The position numbers and the translations under genes were made by a program. A stretch of DNA of 64,000 nucleotides from Ensifer sp. LCM 4579 (GTDB taxonomy: Bacteria; Pseudomonadota; Alphaproteobacteria; Rhizobiales; Rhizobiaceae), in the NCBI RefSeq assembly GCF_001854885.1, contig NZ_MDDV01000059.1, positions 62,001-126,000 of the forward strand, read 5' to 3'. Shown here in pieces: positions 1 to 7,694 of the stretch. Within the stretch, counting starts at the first letter, position 1; every line of letters begins with the position of its first letter. The notes beneath the pieces were generated by a model that saw only the letters and a program-made list of their open reading frames with translations, was not told where the DNA came from and did no database searches.

Positions 1-520
1 ACTCGAAGTGCAGGTGGAGCATGCGCTGGCCCTGGTTCAACAAACGCTCGTAGAAGGATGCAAGATAGGGGTTCTTGCCGGCACGGGCGATCGCCATGTG
101 GAACTGCTTGTTGGCCTCCGACATCTGCAGGTGATTGTGGGTCTTGACGGCCGCTTCGAATTCCTTCTGCCGCCTGGCGATCGCCTTCAGGTCCGCCTCG
201 GTGCGCAGCTCCGCCGCGAGGCGGGTGTTCATGCGCTGGGCGATGTCGAGCGCCTCGACATATTTCGGGAAGGTCGCGACCTCGATCGGGGCGACAATGG
301 TGCTGCGGTTCGACAGCGTGACGACAAGGTCTTCGCCTGCGAGCCGGATCAGCGCCTCGCGCACCGGCGAGCGCGACATGTCGAAGCGTTCGGCGAGCGT
401 GTTCTCATCGAGAAGCTGACCGGGAGAGAGGGTGAGCGCGAGGATATCGTTTCTAAGCGTCTCATAGACGCTCTTCCAGCCGGTGCCCTTGGCTCGCTTG
501 GTTTCTGTTTCGTCAGACAC
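1..520 (-). CDS. GntR-family (FadR/FCD subfamily) transcriptional regulator, C-terminus cut by window edge
   Basis: The minus-strand frame opens with a GTG at 518-520, preceded by an AAAGGGA ribosome site, and stays open to the window edge (173 codons seen). Residues about 15-75 form a winged helix with the GntR signature (DENTLAERFDMSRSPVREAL). The segment after it begins an FCD-type ligand domain (QFHMAIARAGKNPYLASFYE). FCD regulators usually repress catabolic operons and release DNA on binding an organic acid. It is divergent from the ABC transporter and hydroxyproline-type catabolic operon, so it is the likely local regulator. The 23-bp direct repeats at 599-650 are its candidate binding sites. 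The effector is unknown. Confidence 0.88.
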   Translation of the reverse strand, partial: MSDETETKRAKGTGWKSVYETLRNDILALTLSPGQLLDENTLAERFDMSRSPVREALIRLAGEDLVVTLSNRSTIVAPIEVATFPKYVEALDIAQRMNTRLAAELRTEADLKAIARRQKEFEAAVKTHNHLQMSEANKQFHMAIARAGKNPYLASFYERLLNQGQRMLHLHFE

Positions 521-591
521 TTATGTCCCTTTCCCATCATCCGGATGCATAAGGCCAGAATGCACCTCTCCAGACAATGTAGTTTTTTCGC

Positions 592-621
592 TTGACAATG
601 TCGACACAGAGACGACATAAA
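592..621 (+). promoter_or_regulatory. Candidate sigma70-type promoter for the ABC/catabolic operon
   Basis: A perfect TTGACA at 592-597 is followed after 18 bp by CATAAA at 616-621 (4 of 6 matches to TATAAT). The spacer and -10 box are covered by the first copy of the direct repeat at 599-621, so a protein bound there would block polymerase. Read by eye; no transcript start is known. Confidence 0.5.
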
Positions 622-650
622 TCTGCGTGTCGACACAAAGACGACACAAA
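599..650. repeat. Two 23-bp direct repeats with a 29-bp period, candidate operator
   Basis: Copies at 599-621 and 628-650 share TGTCGACACA, a variable base, then GACGACA, and differ at two positions. Each begins with the 8-bp palindrome TGTCGACA. They lie between the divergent GntR gene and the binding-protein gene and overlap the candidate promoter, which is where an operator for that regulator would be expected. Confidence 0.6.
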
Positions 651-711
651 ATCAAGATCGGCTGAAGCCGACGAGAGGAACCGCGCGTCACGCGCACGTC
701 AAACAGAGGAA

Positions 712-1551
712 ATGACGATGCTTTCGAAGATGCTTTCGCCCGTGCTGCGGGCGCTGCCTGCGCTTGCCCTGATCACGGGCCTTTCAACCACCGCCGCTTC
801 CGCAGAGACCGCCGAAGGCTATTGGCAGGGCGTGCAGAAGGCAGGCGTCCTTCGTTGCGGCGCGGCCGTCGCTCCGCCCTATGTCATGCGCGATCCGGCC
901 TCGGGCGAATATTCCGGCTTCTTTGCGGATCTTTGCCGCGAGTTTGCCGACGCGCTGAAGGTCAAGCCGCAATTCGTCGACACCACCTGGGACAACATCG
1001 TCGCCGGCCTGCAGGCGGGCAAATGGGACCTGTCGCTCGCTCTGAACAGGACGCCGGCGCGCGCCATGGCCGTCCAGTTCTCCATCCCCGCCATGGAGTA
1101 CCAGATATCGCTCGCCTACAATAAGGAGAACCCGAAGATCCCCGCCGGCGCGACGTCGGTTGCGGATATCGACAAGAAGGACGTAACCCTTGCGGTCATG
1201 TCGGGCACCGCCCAGGACAAGGCAATCTCCGCCGCGGTGAAGAATGCCACCATCCTGCGCCTGCCCGGCAATGACGAAACGCGCCTCGCCGTCGTCTCCA
1301 GGCGCGCGGATATTCTCGTCGATGCCTCCGACACCAACCAGCTCTTCCTGCAGTCGAACCCCGATTGGGCTGTCGCCCTGAACCCCGAGCCGGCACTGGC
1401 GAAGCAGGGCGTCGCTTTCGGTCTGCCGCATCAGCTTTCGGCCGCCGACGTCGAGGTGGTGAACATCTTCCTCGAAGAGAAGGTCGCGACCGGCCACGTG
1501 GACGAGCTGATCCGCAAGGCCGTCGATGAGGTGCTGAAAAGCGCGCAGTGA
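712..1551 (+). CDS. ABC transporter substrate-binding protein, family 3 (amino-acid type)
   Basis: Periplasmic solute receptor of 279 residues for a polar amino-acid type ABC importer. The start at 712 follows AGAGGAA. An earlier in-frame ATG at 592 would add 40 residues and lies inside the promoter and repeat region, so it is rejected. Residues 1-33 form a signal peptide ending near ASAETAEGYW. The mature part has the family 3 layout, with an early PYVMRDPASGEYSGFFADLC segment and a GKWDLSLALNRTPARA ligand-loop region. It heads an operon whose next three genes encode the ATPase and two permeases. The hydroxyproline-type enzymes downstream suggest an imino acid or related ligand; that is inference. 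Confidence 0.9.
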   Translation: MTMLSKMLSPVLRALPALALITGLSTTAASAETAEGYWQGVQKAGVLRCGAAVAPPYVMRDPASGEYSGFFADLCREFADALKVKPQFVDTTWDNIVAGLQAGKWDLSLALNRTPARAMAVQFSIPAMEYQISLAYNKENPKIPAGATSVADIDKKDVTLAVMSGTAQDKAISAAVKNATILRLPGNDETRLAVVSRRADILVDASDTNQLFLQSNPDWAVALNPEPALAKQGVAFGLPHQLSAADVEVVNIFLEEKVATGHVDELIRKAVDEVLKSAQ

Positions 1552-1555
1552 CGCC

Positions 1556-1660
1556 AGCGCATCGGCCCGGAAATCGGACCTGATTTTCGGGAAGCTCGAT
1601 GCGCAGAGTCGAAGAGTTACAGCGACCTTTGCGCGTTTGATAGGGCGCACGGCGCTGTAG
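1556..1660. repeat. RIME-like intergenic palindromic element (full copy)
   Basis: About 105 bp between the binding-protein gene and the ATPase gene. It closely matches the copy at 48043-48144. Both begin AGCGCATCGG, contain a GATTTTCGG...AAGCTCGATGCGCAG segment and an AGAGTTACAGCGA segment, and end GGCGCTGTAG. Each half can fold into a stem-loop (GCGCATCG with CGATGCGC; CTACAGCGCC with the GTTACAGCG side). Length and structure fit the rhizobial intergenic mosaic element RIME. In this position it could also stabilise the upstream mRNA. Confidence 0.75.
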
Positions 1661-1721
1661 CCGGGCCGGGCGTCCTCTGCCCGGCCACTCTCATCCCTTC
1701 TTTGGACCAGCGAGATCGGCG

Positions 1722-2501
1722 ATGACCATGTCCTTCAGTGCCCCCCTTGTCAAAATACAGTCCCTTCACAAGAGCTACGGACCGCACATCCAGGTGCTCA
1801 AGGGGCTCGATATCGAGATGAAGCCCGGCGAAAGGGTCGTGGTCATCGGCCCGAGCGGCGGCGGCAAGAGCACCCTGCTGCGCGTGATGATGGGTCTCGA
1901 AAAGATCGACAGCGGCGCGATCAGCTTCGGCGGCAAGCCCTACATATCCTCCGAGGGAGCCGACAGGAAAACCGTCATCGACACAGAGGTGCGGCGCTCG
2001 ATCGGCATGGTGTTCCAGCACTACACGCTGTTCCCGCATCTGAGCGTCATCCAGAATCTGATCCTGGCGCCCTGCAAGGTGCGTGGTGAGGCGAAGGCGA
2101 GCGCCACCAAGCGCGCCCAGGCGCTCCTCGAACGCTTTGGTCTCGGCGCCAAGGCCGGTGCCTATCCGGCGCAGCTCTCCGGCGGGCAGAAGCAGCGCGT
2201 GGCGATCGCCCGCGCGCTGATGCTCGATCCGAAACTGATGCTGTTCGACGAGGTGACGTCGGCGCTCGATCCCGAACTCGTCGCCGAGGTCGAGCAGGTG
2301 ATCCTGCAGCTCGCCGCCCAGGACATGCCGATGATGATCGTCACCCATGACATGTGGTTTGCGAAGAACATCGCATCCCGCGTCATCTTCTGCGCCGGCG
2401 GCGTCGTCGCCGAGGAAGGGCCGCCGGAGCAGGTGCTCGGCTCTCCCAAGGAGGAGCGCACCCGCGAGTTCATCGATCGCGTCTTCCATATCCGGCACTA
2501 G
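1722..2501 (+). CDS. ABC transporter ATP-binding protein, amino-acid type (GlnQ/HisP-like)
   Basis: Cytoplasmic ATPase subunit of 259 residues. Motifs occur in order: Walker A GPSGGGKST near residue 45, a Q-loop (MVFQHYTLFPHL), the signature LSGGQKQRVAIARAL, Walker B LMLFDEVTSALDPE and the switch histidine in IVTHDM. Length and motifs are those of polar amino-acid uptake ATPases. A second ATG two codons in (1728) is an equally possible start, and neither has a strong ribosome site. It follows the RIME-like element and is 9 bp from the first permease gene. Confidence 0.93.
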   Translation: MTMSFSAPLVKIQSLHKSYGPHIQVLKGLDIEMKPGERVVVIGPSGGGKSTLLRVMMGLEKIDSGAISFGGKPYISSEGADRKTVIDTEVRRSIGMVFQHYTLFPHLSVIQNLILAPCKVRGEAKASATKRAQALLERFGLGAKAGAYPAQLSGGQKQRVAIARALMLDPKLMLFDEVTSALDPELVAEVEQVILQLAAQDMPMMIVTHDMWFAKNIASRVIFCAGGVVAEEGPPEQVLGSPKEERTREFIDRVFHIRH

Positions 2502-2510
2502 GAGGGGAAG

Positions 2511-3173
2511 ATGGATTATTCCTTCGATTTCCAGTCCGTCTCCTTCGGGCCGCTCTGGGATGGCCTGATCGTTACCCTTCAATTGACGATCGCCGCCAAT
2601 CTCATCGGCATCGTGCTCGGCTTTCCGCTGGCGCTCCTGATCATGAGCCGCTTCGCACCGGCCCGGCTGCCGGCGATGCTCTTCGTCGAATTCTTCCGCT
2701 GCACGCCGGCGATCGTCCAGATCGTCTGGTTCTTCTACTGCGTACCGATGCTGTTCAACGTCTTTCTTGGTTCGATGACGATGGGCATCCTGGCGCTCGG
2801 CCTCAACCTGATGGCCTTCAACGCCGAGGCCTATCGCGCCGCGATCCAGGCCGTTCCGCGCGAACAGCTCGATGCCGGCATTGCGCTCGGCCTCAATCCG
2901 GTCCAGCGCACCCTCTACATCGTGCTGCCGACCGCGGTTCGTGCGTCGATCCCCGTGCTGCTGACCAACGGCATCGGCATCTTCCAGCAGAGCGCGCTGG
3001 TCGCCATCGTCGCCGTGCAGGACCTCATGTATCAGGCGAAGTCGCTTGCGACGGAGACCTATCGGCCGATCGAGACCTTTACCATTGTCGCGCTCATTTA
3101 CTTCGCTGTTTCCTTCCCTGTCTCCCAGATCGTCGGCTATCTCGAACGCCGCCGCCAACTGATGATGAGCTGA
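2511..3173 (+). CDS. ABC transporter permease, amino-acid type (first of two)
   Basis: Inner-membrane permease of 220 residues with about five hydrophobic helices. It has the amino-acid permease pattern: an EFFRCTPAIVQI segment near residue 60 and an EQLDAGIALGLNPVQ EAA-type loop that docks the ATPase. The start follows GGAGGGGAAG. It pairs with the next gene as the two membrane subunits of one importer. The EAA-loop region is similar in the two (AYRAAIQAVPREQLDAGIAL here, TFRASLKSIGPEQLDACVAL there), pointing to an old duplication. Confidence 0.93.
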   Translation: MDYSFDFQSVSFGPLWDGLIVTLQLTIAANLIGIVLGFPLALLIMSRFAPARLPAMLFVEFFRCTPAIVQIVWFFYCVPMLFNVFLGSMTMGILALGLNLMAFNAEAYRAAIQAVPREQLDAGIALGLNPVQRTLYIVLPTAVRASIPVLLTNGIGIFQQSALVAIVAVQDLMYQAKSLATETYRPIETFTIVALIYFAVSFPVSQIVGYLERRRQLMMS

Positions 3174-3184
3174 GGAGAAGACCC

Positions 3185-3850
3185 ATGACCCTCGACTTCT
3201 CCATCCTCCTTCGCTTCCAGGATGCGCTGGCGCTCGGCCTCTGGATGACGATCAAGCTGACGCTGATCTGCGTGGTGCTCGGCTGCAGCCTCGGTTTCGT
3301 GATCGGCCTCGCCCGGACGTCGCGCAGCACCCTGTTGCGAGCGGCCTCCAGCATTTATGTCGAATTCTTTCGCGGCACGCCGGTGCTCGTCCAGCTGTTC
3401 TGGATCTTCTTCTGCCTGCCGCTGATCCTCGGCGTCGAGCTCTCCAATCTTACCTCCGGCGTCATCGCGCTGACCCTCTATATGGGGGCGATCAGCAGCG
3501 AGACGTTCCGGGCTTCGCTCAAATCCATCGGACCCGAACAGCTCGATGCCTGCGTCGCGCTGGGCCTGCCGCGGCGTGTCCAGGTGACGAGCGTCGTTCT
3601 CCCGCAGGCGGTGCTCCGCGCCGTTCCGACGCTGCTGTCGAACTGCGTCAGCCTGTTCAAGGAAAGCGCGCTCGTCTCCGCCGTCGGCATGGCCGACCTG
3701 ATGTTCGTCGGCCAGAACATTTCCAACAACACGGCGCGTCCCGTCGAGGTGTTAACCGTCGTCGCCCTCATCTATTTCGTCATCGCCTTTCCGCTCACCC
3801 GTGCCGTCACGCTGATCGAGCGGCGCGTACTCACGAAGCTCGCGATCTGA
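3185..3850 (+). CDS. ABC transporter permease, amino-acid type (second of two)
   Basis: Inner-membrane permease of 221 residues and partner of the preceding one, 11 bp apart, with a GAGGAGAAG ribosome site before ATG 3185. The same frame is open well upstream, but that part overlaps the first permease and is not coding. Key segments are EFFRGTPVLVQLFWI near residue 60 and the EAA loop PEQLDACVALGLPRR. It completes the importer encoded from 712. Confidence 0.93.
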   Translation: MTLDFSILLRFQDALALGLWMTIKLTLICVVLGCSLGFVIGLARTSRSTLLRAASSIYVEFFRGTPVLVQLFWIFFCLPLILGVELSNLTSGVIALTLYMGAISSETFRASLKSIGPEQLDACVALGLPRRVQVTSVVLPQAVLRAVPTLLSNCVSLFKESALVSAVGMADLMFVGQNISNNTARPVEVLTVVALIYFVIAFPLTRAVTLIERRVLTKLAI

Positions 3851-3880
3851 TCCGAGCCGATTCTGAAAAGGAGACCCTTC

Positions 3881-4759
3881 ATGAAACTCTCAGGCGTCAT
3901 GCCCGCCCTCGTGACCCCCTTCGGCGCCAACAACAAGATCGACTTCAAGGCTTTCGAAAAACTCCTGGTGCATCTGCGCGACGCCGGCGTGACCGGCTGG
4001 GTGCCGAACGGTTCGACCGGTGAGTACTTCAGCCAGTCGACGGAAGAGCGCCGCGAGGTGCTGCAGTTCGTGAAGGATTTCGCCAAGCCGGGCGAAGCTC
4101 TGATCGCCGGTACCAACGCCCCCGCCACGCGCGAGGTGATCGAGCAGACTGCCATGGCCAAGGAAATCGGCTACGACACCGTCCTGCTGGCGCCGCCCTT
4201 CTATACCCGCCCGACACAAGCGGAACTCATCAAGCACTATGAAACCGTGCTTGCGGCGGTCGACGTCAAGCTGGTGCTCTACAGCTATCCGGCCAAGGAC
4301 GGATCGGACATCAGTTTCGAGCTGATGGACCATTTTGCCGACGATCCGCGTGTAATCGGCATCAAGGAAAGTTCGGGCGTGCTGCAGCGCGCCATCGACA
4401 TCGCCAGCCGTTACGAAGGGAAGATTCAGCTTGTCAGCGGCTCCGACGACATCGCGCTTGATTTCATGTTCTGGGGGGCCGAATCCTGGATCTGCGGACC
4501 GTCGAACTGCATGGCGAAAGCCTGCTGCGACCTCGACCGCACCCACAGAGCGGGCGATATCGGCAAGGCTCGCGAGATGATGAAGACGTTGTACCGCGCG
4601 ATGAACATCCTTGAATCCGGCAAGTTCGTTCAGAAGATCAAGTACGGTTGCGAGCTGCAGGGGCTGCCGGTCGGCGAATGCCGCGCTCCTCTCGGACCGC
4701 TGACGGATGCGGAAAAGGCCGAGTTCCGCGCGGCGATGGAGCCGATCCTGAACTGGTAA
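3881..4759 (+). CDS. DapA-family class I lyase/deaminase, probable pyrroline-4-hydroxy-2-carboxylate deaminase
   Basis: TIM-barrel Schiff-base enzyme of 292 residues. Lys162 in VIGIKESSG is the predicted Schiff-base lysine and Tyr134 in LYSYP the proton relay. The substrate loop NGSTGEYFSQ (43-52) replaces the GTTGE form of true DapA. The ribosome site is AAGGAGA. The family includes dihydrodipicolinate synthase, N-acetylneuraminate lyase and the hydroxyproline-pathway deaminase that makes 2-oxoglutarate semialdehyde. The FAD oxidoreductase, aldehyde dehydrogenase and proline-racemase-family neighbours favour the last. Lysine biosynthesis is unlikely in this catabolic operon. Specificity is inferred from context. 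Confidence 0.82.
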   Translation: MKLSGVMPALVTPFGANNKIDFKAFEKLLVHLRDAGVTGWVPNGSTGEYFSQSTEERREVLQFVKDFAKPGEALIAGTNAPATREVIEQTAMAKEIGYDTVLLAPPFYTRPTQAELIKHYETVLAAVDVKLVLYSYPAKDGSDISFELMDHFADDPRVIGIKESSGVLQRAIDIASRYEGKIQLVSGSDDIALDFMFWGAESWICGPSNCMAKACCDLDRTHRAGDIGKAREMMKTLYRAMNILESGKFVQKIKYGCELQGLPVGECRAPLGPLTDAEKAEFRAAMEPILNW

Positions 4760-4841
4760 GCCAGACGCGGGGCGGAGCGGCAAACGCGGTACCGCCCCGA
4801 TAAATCCCGAAGACCTTCCTCACGGTTGCGGAGCCATTTCG

Positions 4842-4934
4842 ATGCGTTTCAAAAAAATCCTGCCTGTCGTCGACTGCCACGCCGCAGAGAAAGTCGGCAA
4901 TGCCATCGTTGGCGGGATCGGCCATCAACGATGA
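4842..4934 (+). pseudogene. N-terminal remnant of a proline racemase/4-hydroxyproline epimerase gene
   Basis: A 30-codon frame (start MRFKKILPVVDCHAAEKVGN, then AIVGGIGHQR and stop) matches the first about 27 residues of proline-racemase-family enzymes. Against the intact paralogue at 7691 the segments line up without gaps: LPVVDCHAAEKVGNAIVGG here, LDLLEVHCQGEIGKVIVGG there. The body with the catalytic residues is missing. The stop overlaps the next start as ATGA. The likely history is an in-place deletion of an epimerase between the lyase and oxidoreductase genes. It might still be translated as a leader peptide coupled to the next gene. Confidence 0.7.
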
Positions 4935-6178
4935 GTAATAACGAGGGTCCAGTCGCGGTCGTTGGTGCCGGTATCATCGGCACGACGATAGCCTACGAAC
5001 TCCGACGCCGTGGAAGGGAAGTCGTGCTCATTGAGCGTCATCTCGACGGAAAGGGCGCCTCCTACGGCAACATGGCATCGATCGCGGTGACTGAATTCTT
5101 GCCCGCCTCGCGGCCGTCCGTCTGGGCGCAGATGCCGAAGTGGCTCCTCGATCCGCAAGGACCGGTGCGCATTCGACCTTCCTACATGCCGAAACTCACG
5201 CCCTGGTTTCTTCGGTTTCTGGAAGCGAGCCGCCCATCACGAGTCAAAGAGCTGGAGGCGGCAGGCGCGCGCCTATGTAGCCGCGTCTACGAAGATCTGA
5301 TGCCTCTTCTGAACGCGGCAGGGCTGACCCACATGCTGAGCGAGGAGGGATGCCTCAGCCTCTACGCGGACGAGGACGAGTTCAGGGCGGATCGGGAGCA
5401 TATCGAGGTTCTCGAACGGTTCGGCTTCCGCCACCAAGTCCTTGGCGGCGACGCCATCCGTGACCTCGAACCGGCATTGGCGCCGAAGATTGCCAAAGCG
5501 GTGCTCTTTCCGGACAACCGCTCCATCGTCGATCCGTACCGACTGCTCCTGAACCTGCGCGAGAAGTTTCTGGTGCTTGGCGGCAGGATCGAGCAGGGCG
5601 AGGTCGCCGGCTTCGAGCACGGCGACCGCATCAATACGGTTCGCCTTGCAGATGGTCGTTCGATCGACACATCGGACATCGTGCTTTGCGCCGGCGCCTA
5701 TACCGGCAAGCTGTCGCGGCTCCTCGGCGAGCCGATCCCGCTCGAAACCGAGCGCGGCTATCACACCCAGATCATGGCGCCGGGCATCACGATGCGCCAC
5801 TCGATCATCTGGCCGGCGCGCGCCTTCATGGTGACACCGATTGCCGGTGGCATCCGCGTCGGCGGCACGGTGGAAATGGCCGGCCTTGACGCCGCGCCGG
5901 ATTACCGGCGGGCGAAAGTGCTCGTGAAGCGGGCGCAGGAGGCCCTGCCGAGCCTTCGGGCGGACGAACCGGCCGAGTGGATGGGCCATCGGCCAGCGCT
6001 TCCTGACACGGTGCCGATCATCGGCCCCTCCGCAAAGCACCGCGGTGTCTATTACGCCACGGGTCACGGGCATCTGGGCCTCACCTATGCCGCGACGACC
6101 GCGCGGCTGATCGGCGATCTCGTGAAGCGCGTCCAGCCGCCGATCGATCTCAAACCATACCGTGTGGAGCGGTTCTGA
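4931..6178 (+). CDS. FAD-dependent amine/D-amino-acid oxidoreductase (DAO family), probable D-hydroxyproline dehydrogenase
   Basis: 415 residues with an N-terminal Rossmann fold (VAVVGAGIIGTTIAYELRRR, GxGxxG at 12-17) and a C-terminal DAO/DadA substrate domain ending in GHGHLGLTYAATTARLIGDL. The start at 4931 overlaps the stop of the epimerase remnant. The frame extends upstream, but that part is not conserved in type. The family oxidises a secondary or primary D-amine, passing electrons to the respiratory chain or oxygen. In this operon the natural substrate is cis-4-hydroxy-D-proline, giving the pyrroline used by the DapA-like enzyme. A paralogue lies at 18830-20080. Confidence 0.85.
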   Translation: MSNNEGPVAVVGAGIIGTTIAYELRRRGREVVLIERHLDGKGASYGNMASIAVTEFLPASRPSVWAQMPKWLLDPQGPVRIRPSYMPKLTPWFLRFLEASRPSRVKELEAAGARLCSRVYEDLMPLLNAAGLTHMLSEEGCLSLYADEDEFRADREHIEVLERFGFRHQVLGGDAIRDLEPALAPKIAKAVLFPDNRSIVDPYRLLLNLREKFLVLGGRIEQGEVAGFEHGDRINTVRLADGRSIDTSDIVLCAGAYTGKLSRLLGEPIPLETERGYHTQIMAPGITMRHSIIWPARAFMVTPIAGGIRVGGTVEMAGLDAAPDYRRAKVLVKRAQEALPSLRADEPAEWMGHRPALPDTVPIIGPSAKHRGVYYATGHGHLGLTYAATTARLIGDLVKRVQPPIDLKPYRVERF

Positions 6179-6218
6179 CGTCAGGCCGATCGACGCACAG
6201 GAACGAATGGAGCGAACA

Positions 6219-7694
6219 ATGCGCAGTGAACTCTACATCGATGGAAAGTGGGTAGCGCCGGTCAAGGGCGGAACCTTCGAGATCATCAATCCGGCGACCG
6301 AGGAAGTGATCCACAGGGCCGCGGCGGCGAGCGCCGAGGACGTCGACATTGCGGTCAAGGCGGCGCGCCGCGCCTTCGACGAGGACGGATGGCCGAAGCT
6401 TTCCGGCCGCCAGCGCGCCCGTTATCTCCGGGCGATCGCCGACGGCATTCGGGCCCGGCAGGCCGAGATCGCTCGTCTGGAAGTGATCGACAACGGCAAG
6501 CCGCTTCCGGAAGCGGACTGGGATATCGCCGATGCGGCCGGCTGCTTCGACTATTACGCCGGGCTCGCCGAACAGCTCGACAACAATCCGGAAGAGCCGA
6601 TCGCGCTCGCCGATGCGCGCTTCACCTCCAAGGCAGTCAAGGAGCCGATCGGCGTCGCCGGCGCGATCATCCCGTGGAACTACCCACTGCTGATGGCGGC
6701 CTGGAAGGTTGCGCCGGCACTTGCTGCCGGCTGCACGGTCGTATTGAAGCCGGCCGAACTCACGTCGCTGACCGCGCTCGAGCTCGCGGCAATTGCCGAC
6801 GAGGCGGGCCTGCCGCCGGGCGTTCTCAATATTGTCACCGGTGCCGGCTCCGTCGCCGGGCAGGCGATCATCGACCACAGACAAGTAGACAAGCTCGCCT
6901 TCACCGGCTCCGGTCCGGTGGGGTCGAAGATCATGGCTGCGGCCGCCCGCGACATCAAGCGCGTCAGCCTCGAACTCGGCGGCAAGTCGCCCTTCGTCGT
7001 CTTCGACGATGCGGATATCGACCAGGCGGTCGAATGGATCATGTTCGGCATCTTCTGGAACCAGGGGCAGGTCTGCTCGGCGACGTCGCGGGTCCTGGTG
7101 CAGGAGGGCATCTATGATCGTCTGTTGGCGCGGCTGGTCGAGGAGACAAAGAAGATCAAGATCGGTAATGGCCTGGAAGAGGGCGTGCTTCTCGGACCGC
7201 TGGTCTCGAAGCGCCAGTATGAGCAGGTCCTGGCGGCGATCGAGGCGGCGAAAGCCGCGGGTGCCACGGTCGCCTGCGGCGGCAGGCGGCCGGAAGGCTT
7301 CGACAAGGGCTATTATCTCGAGCCCACGGTCCTGACCAATGCTCCATTGGACAGTGACGCCTGGCGCGAGGAGATCTTCGGGCCTGTCCTTTGCATCCGG
7401 CCATTTGTGACCGAAGAGGAGGCGATCGAACTTGCCAATGATTCCCGCTTCGGCCTCGCTGCGGCAGTCATGTCGAAGGATGAAGTCCGCGCCGAGCGCG
7501 TGGCGGCGGCCTTCCGCGCCGGCATCGTCTGGATCAACTGCTCGCAGCCGACTTTCACGGAGTCACCCTGGGGCGGCTACAAGGAATCCGGCATCGGCCG
7601 CGAGCTCGGTCGCTGGGGTTTTGAAAACTATCTCGAGACGAAGCAGATCACCAAATACGTCAGCGAAGATCCCTGGGGCTGGTACATCAGATGA
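6219..7694 (+). CDS. Aldehyde dehydrogenase family protein, probable 2-oxoglutarate semialdehyde dehydrogenase
   Basis: NAD(P)-dependent aldehyde dehydrogenase of 491 residues. It has the N-terminal MRSELYIDGKWV start, the cofactor segment IPWNYPLLMAAWKVAPALAA, the catalytic glutamate in LELGGKSP and the catalytic cysteine in NQGQVCSATSR. GGAGCG precedes ATG 6219; an in-frame ATG at 6207 is possible. In sequence style it is closest to betaine-aldehyde-type enzymes. Beside a hydroxyproline-type lyase, oxidation of 2-oxoglutarate semialdehyde to 2-oxoglutarate is the economical assignment, inferred from neighbours only. Its stop overlaps the next start as ATGA. Confidence 0.85.
   Translation: MRSELYIDGKWVAPVKGGTFEIINPATEEVIHRAAAASAEDVDIAVKAARRAFDEDGWPKLSGRQRARYLRAIADGIRARQAEIARLEVIDNGKPLPEADWDIADAAGCFDYYAGLAEQLDNNPEEPIALADARFTSKAVKEPIGVAGAIIPWNYPLLMAAWKVAPALAAGCTVVLKPAELTSLTALELAAIADEAGLPPGVLNIVTGAGSVAGQAIIDHRQVDKLAFTGSGPVGSKIMAAAARDIKRVSLELGGKSPFVVFDDADIDQAVEWIMFGIFWNQGQVCSATSRVLVQEGIYDRLLARLVEETKKIKIGNGLEEGVLLGPLVSKRQYEQVLAAIEAAKAAGATVACGGRRPEGFDKGYYLEPTVLTNAPLDSDAWREEIFGPVLCIRPFVTEEEAIELANDSRFGLAAAVMSKDEVRAERVAAAFRAGIVWINCSQPTFTESPWGGYKESGIGRELGRWGFENYLETKQITKYVSEDPWGWYIR

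Noticed and set aside
8-595. 195-codon open frame on the plus strand
   Set aside because: Antisense to the GntR regulator gene, whose minus-strand translation has clear family motifs.
599-650. CRISPR-like repeat pair
   Set aside because: Only two copies, overlapping a promoter, with a 6-bp gap between them; no spacers and no cas genes.
1617-3158. 513-codon open frame on the minus strand
   Set aside because: It lies entirely opposite the ABC ATPase and permease genes; its composition (His, Arg, Asp, Glu rich) is the usual mirror of GC-rich membrane-protein genes, and it has no ribosome site.
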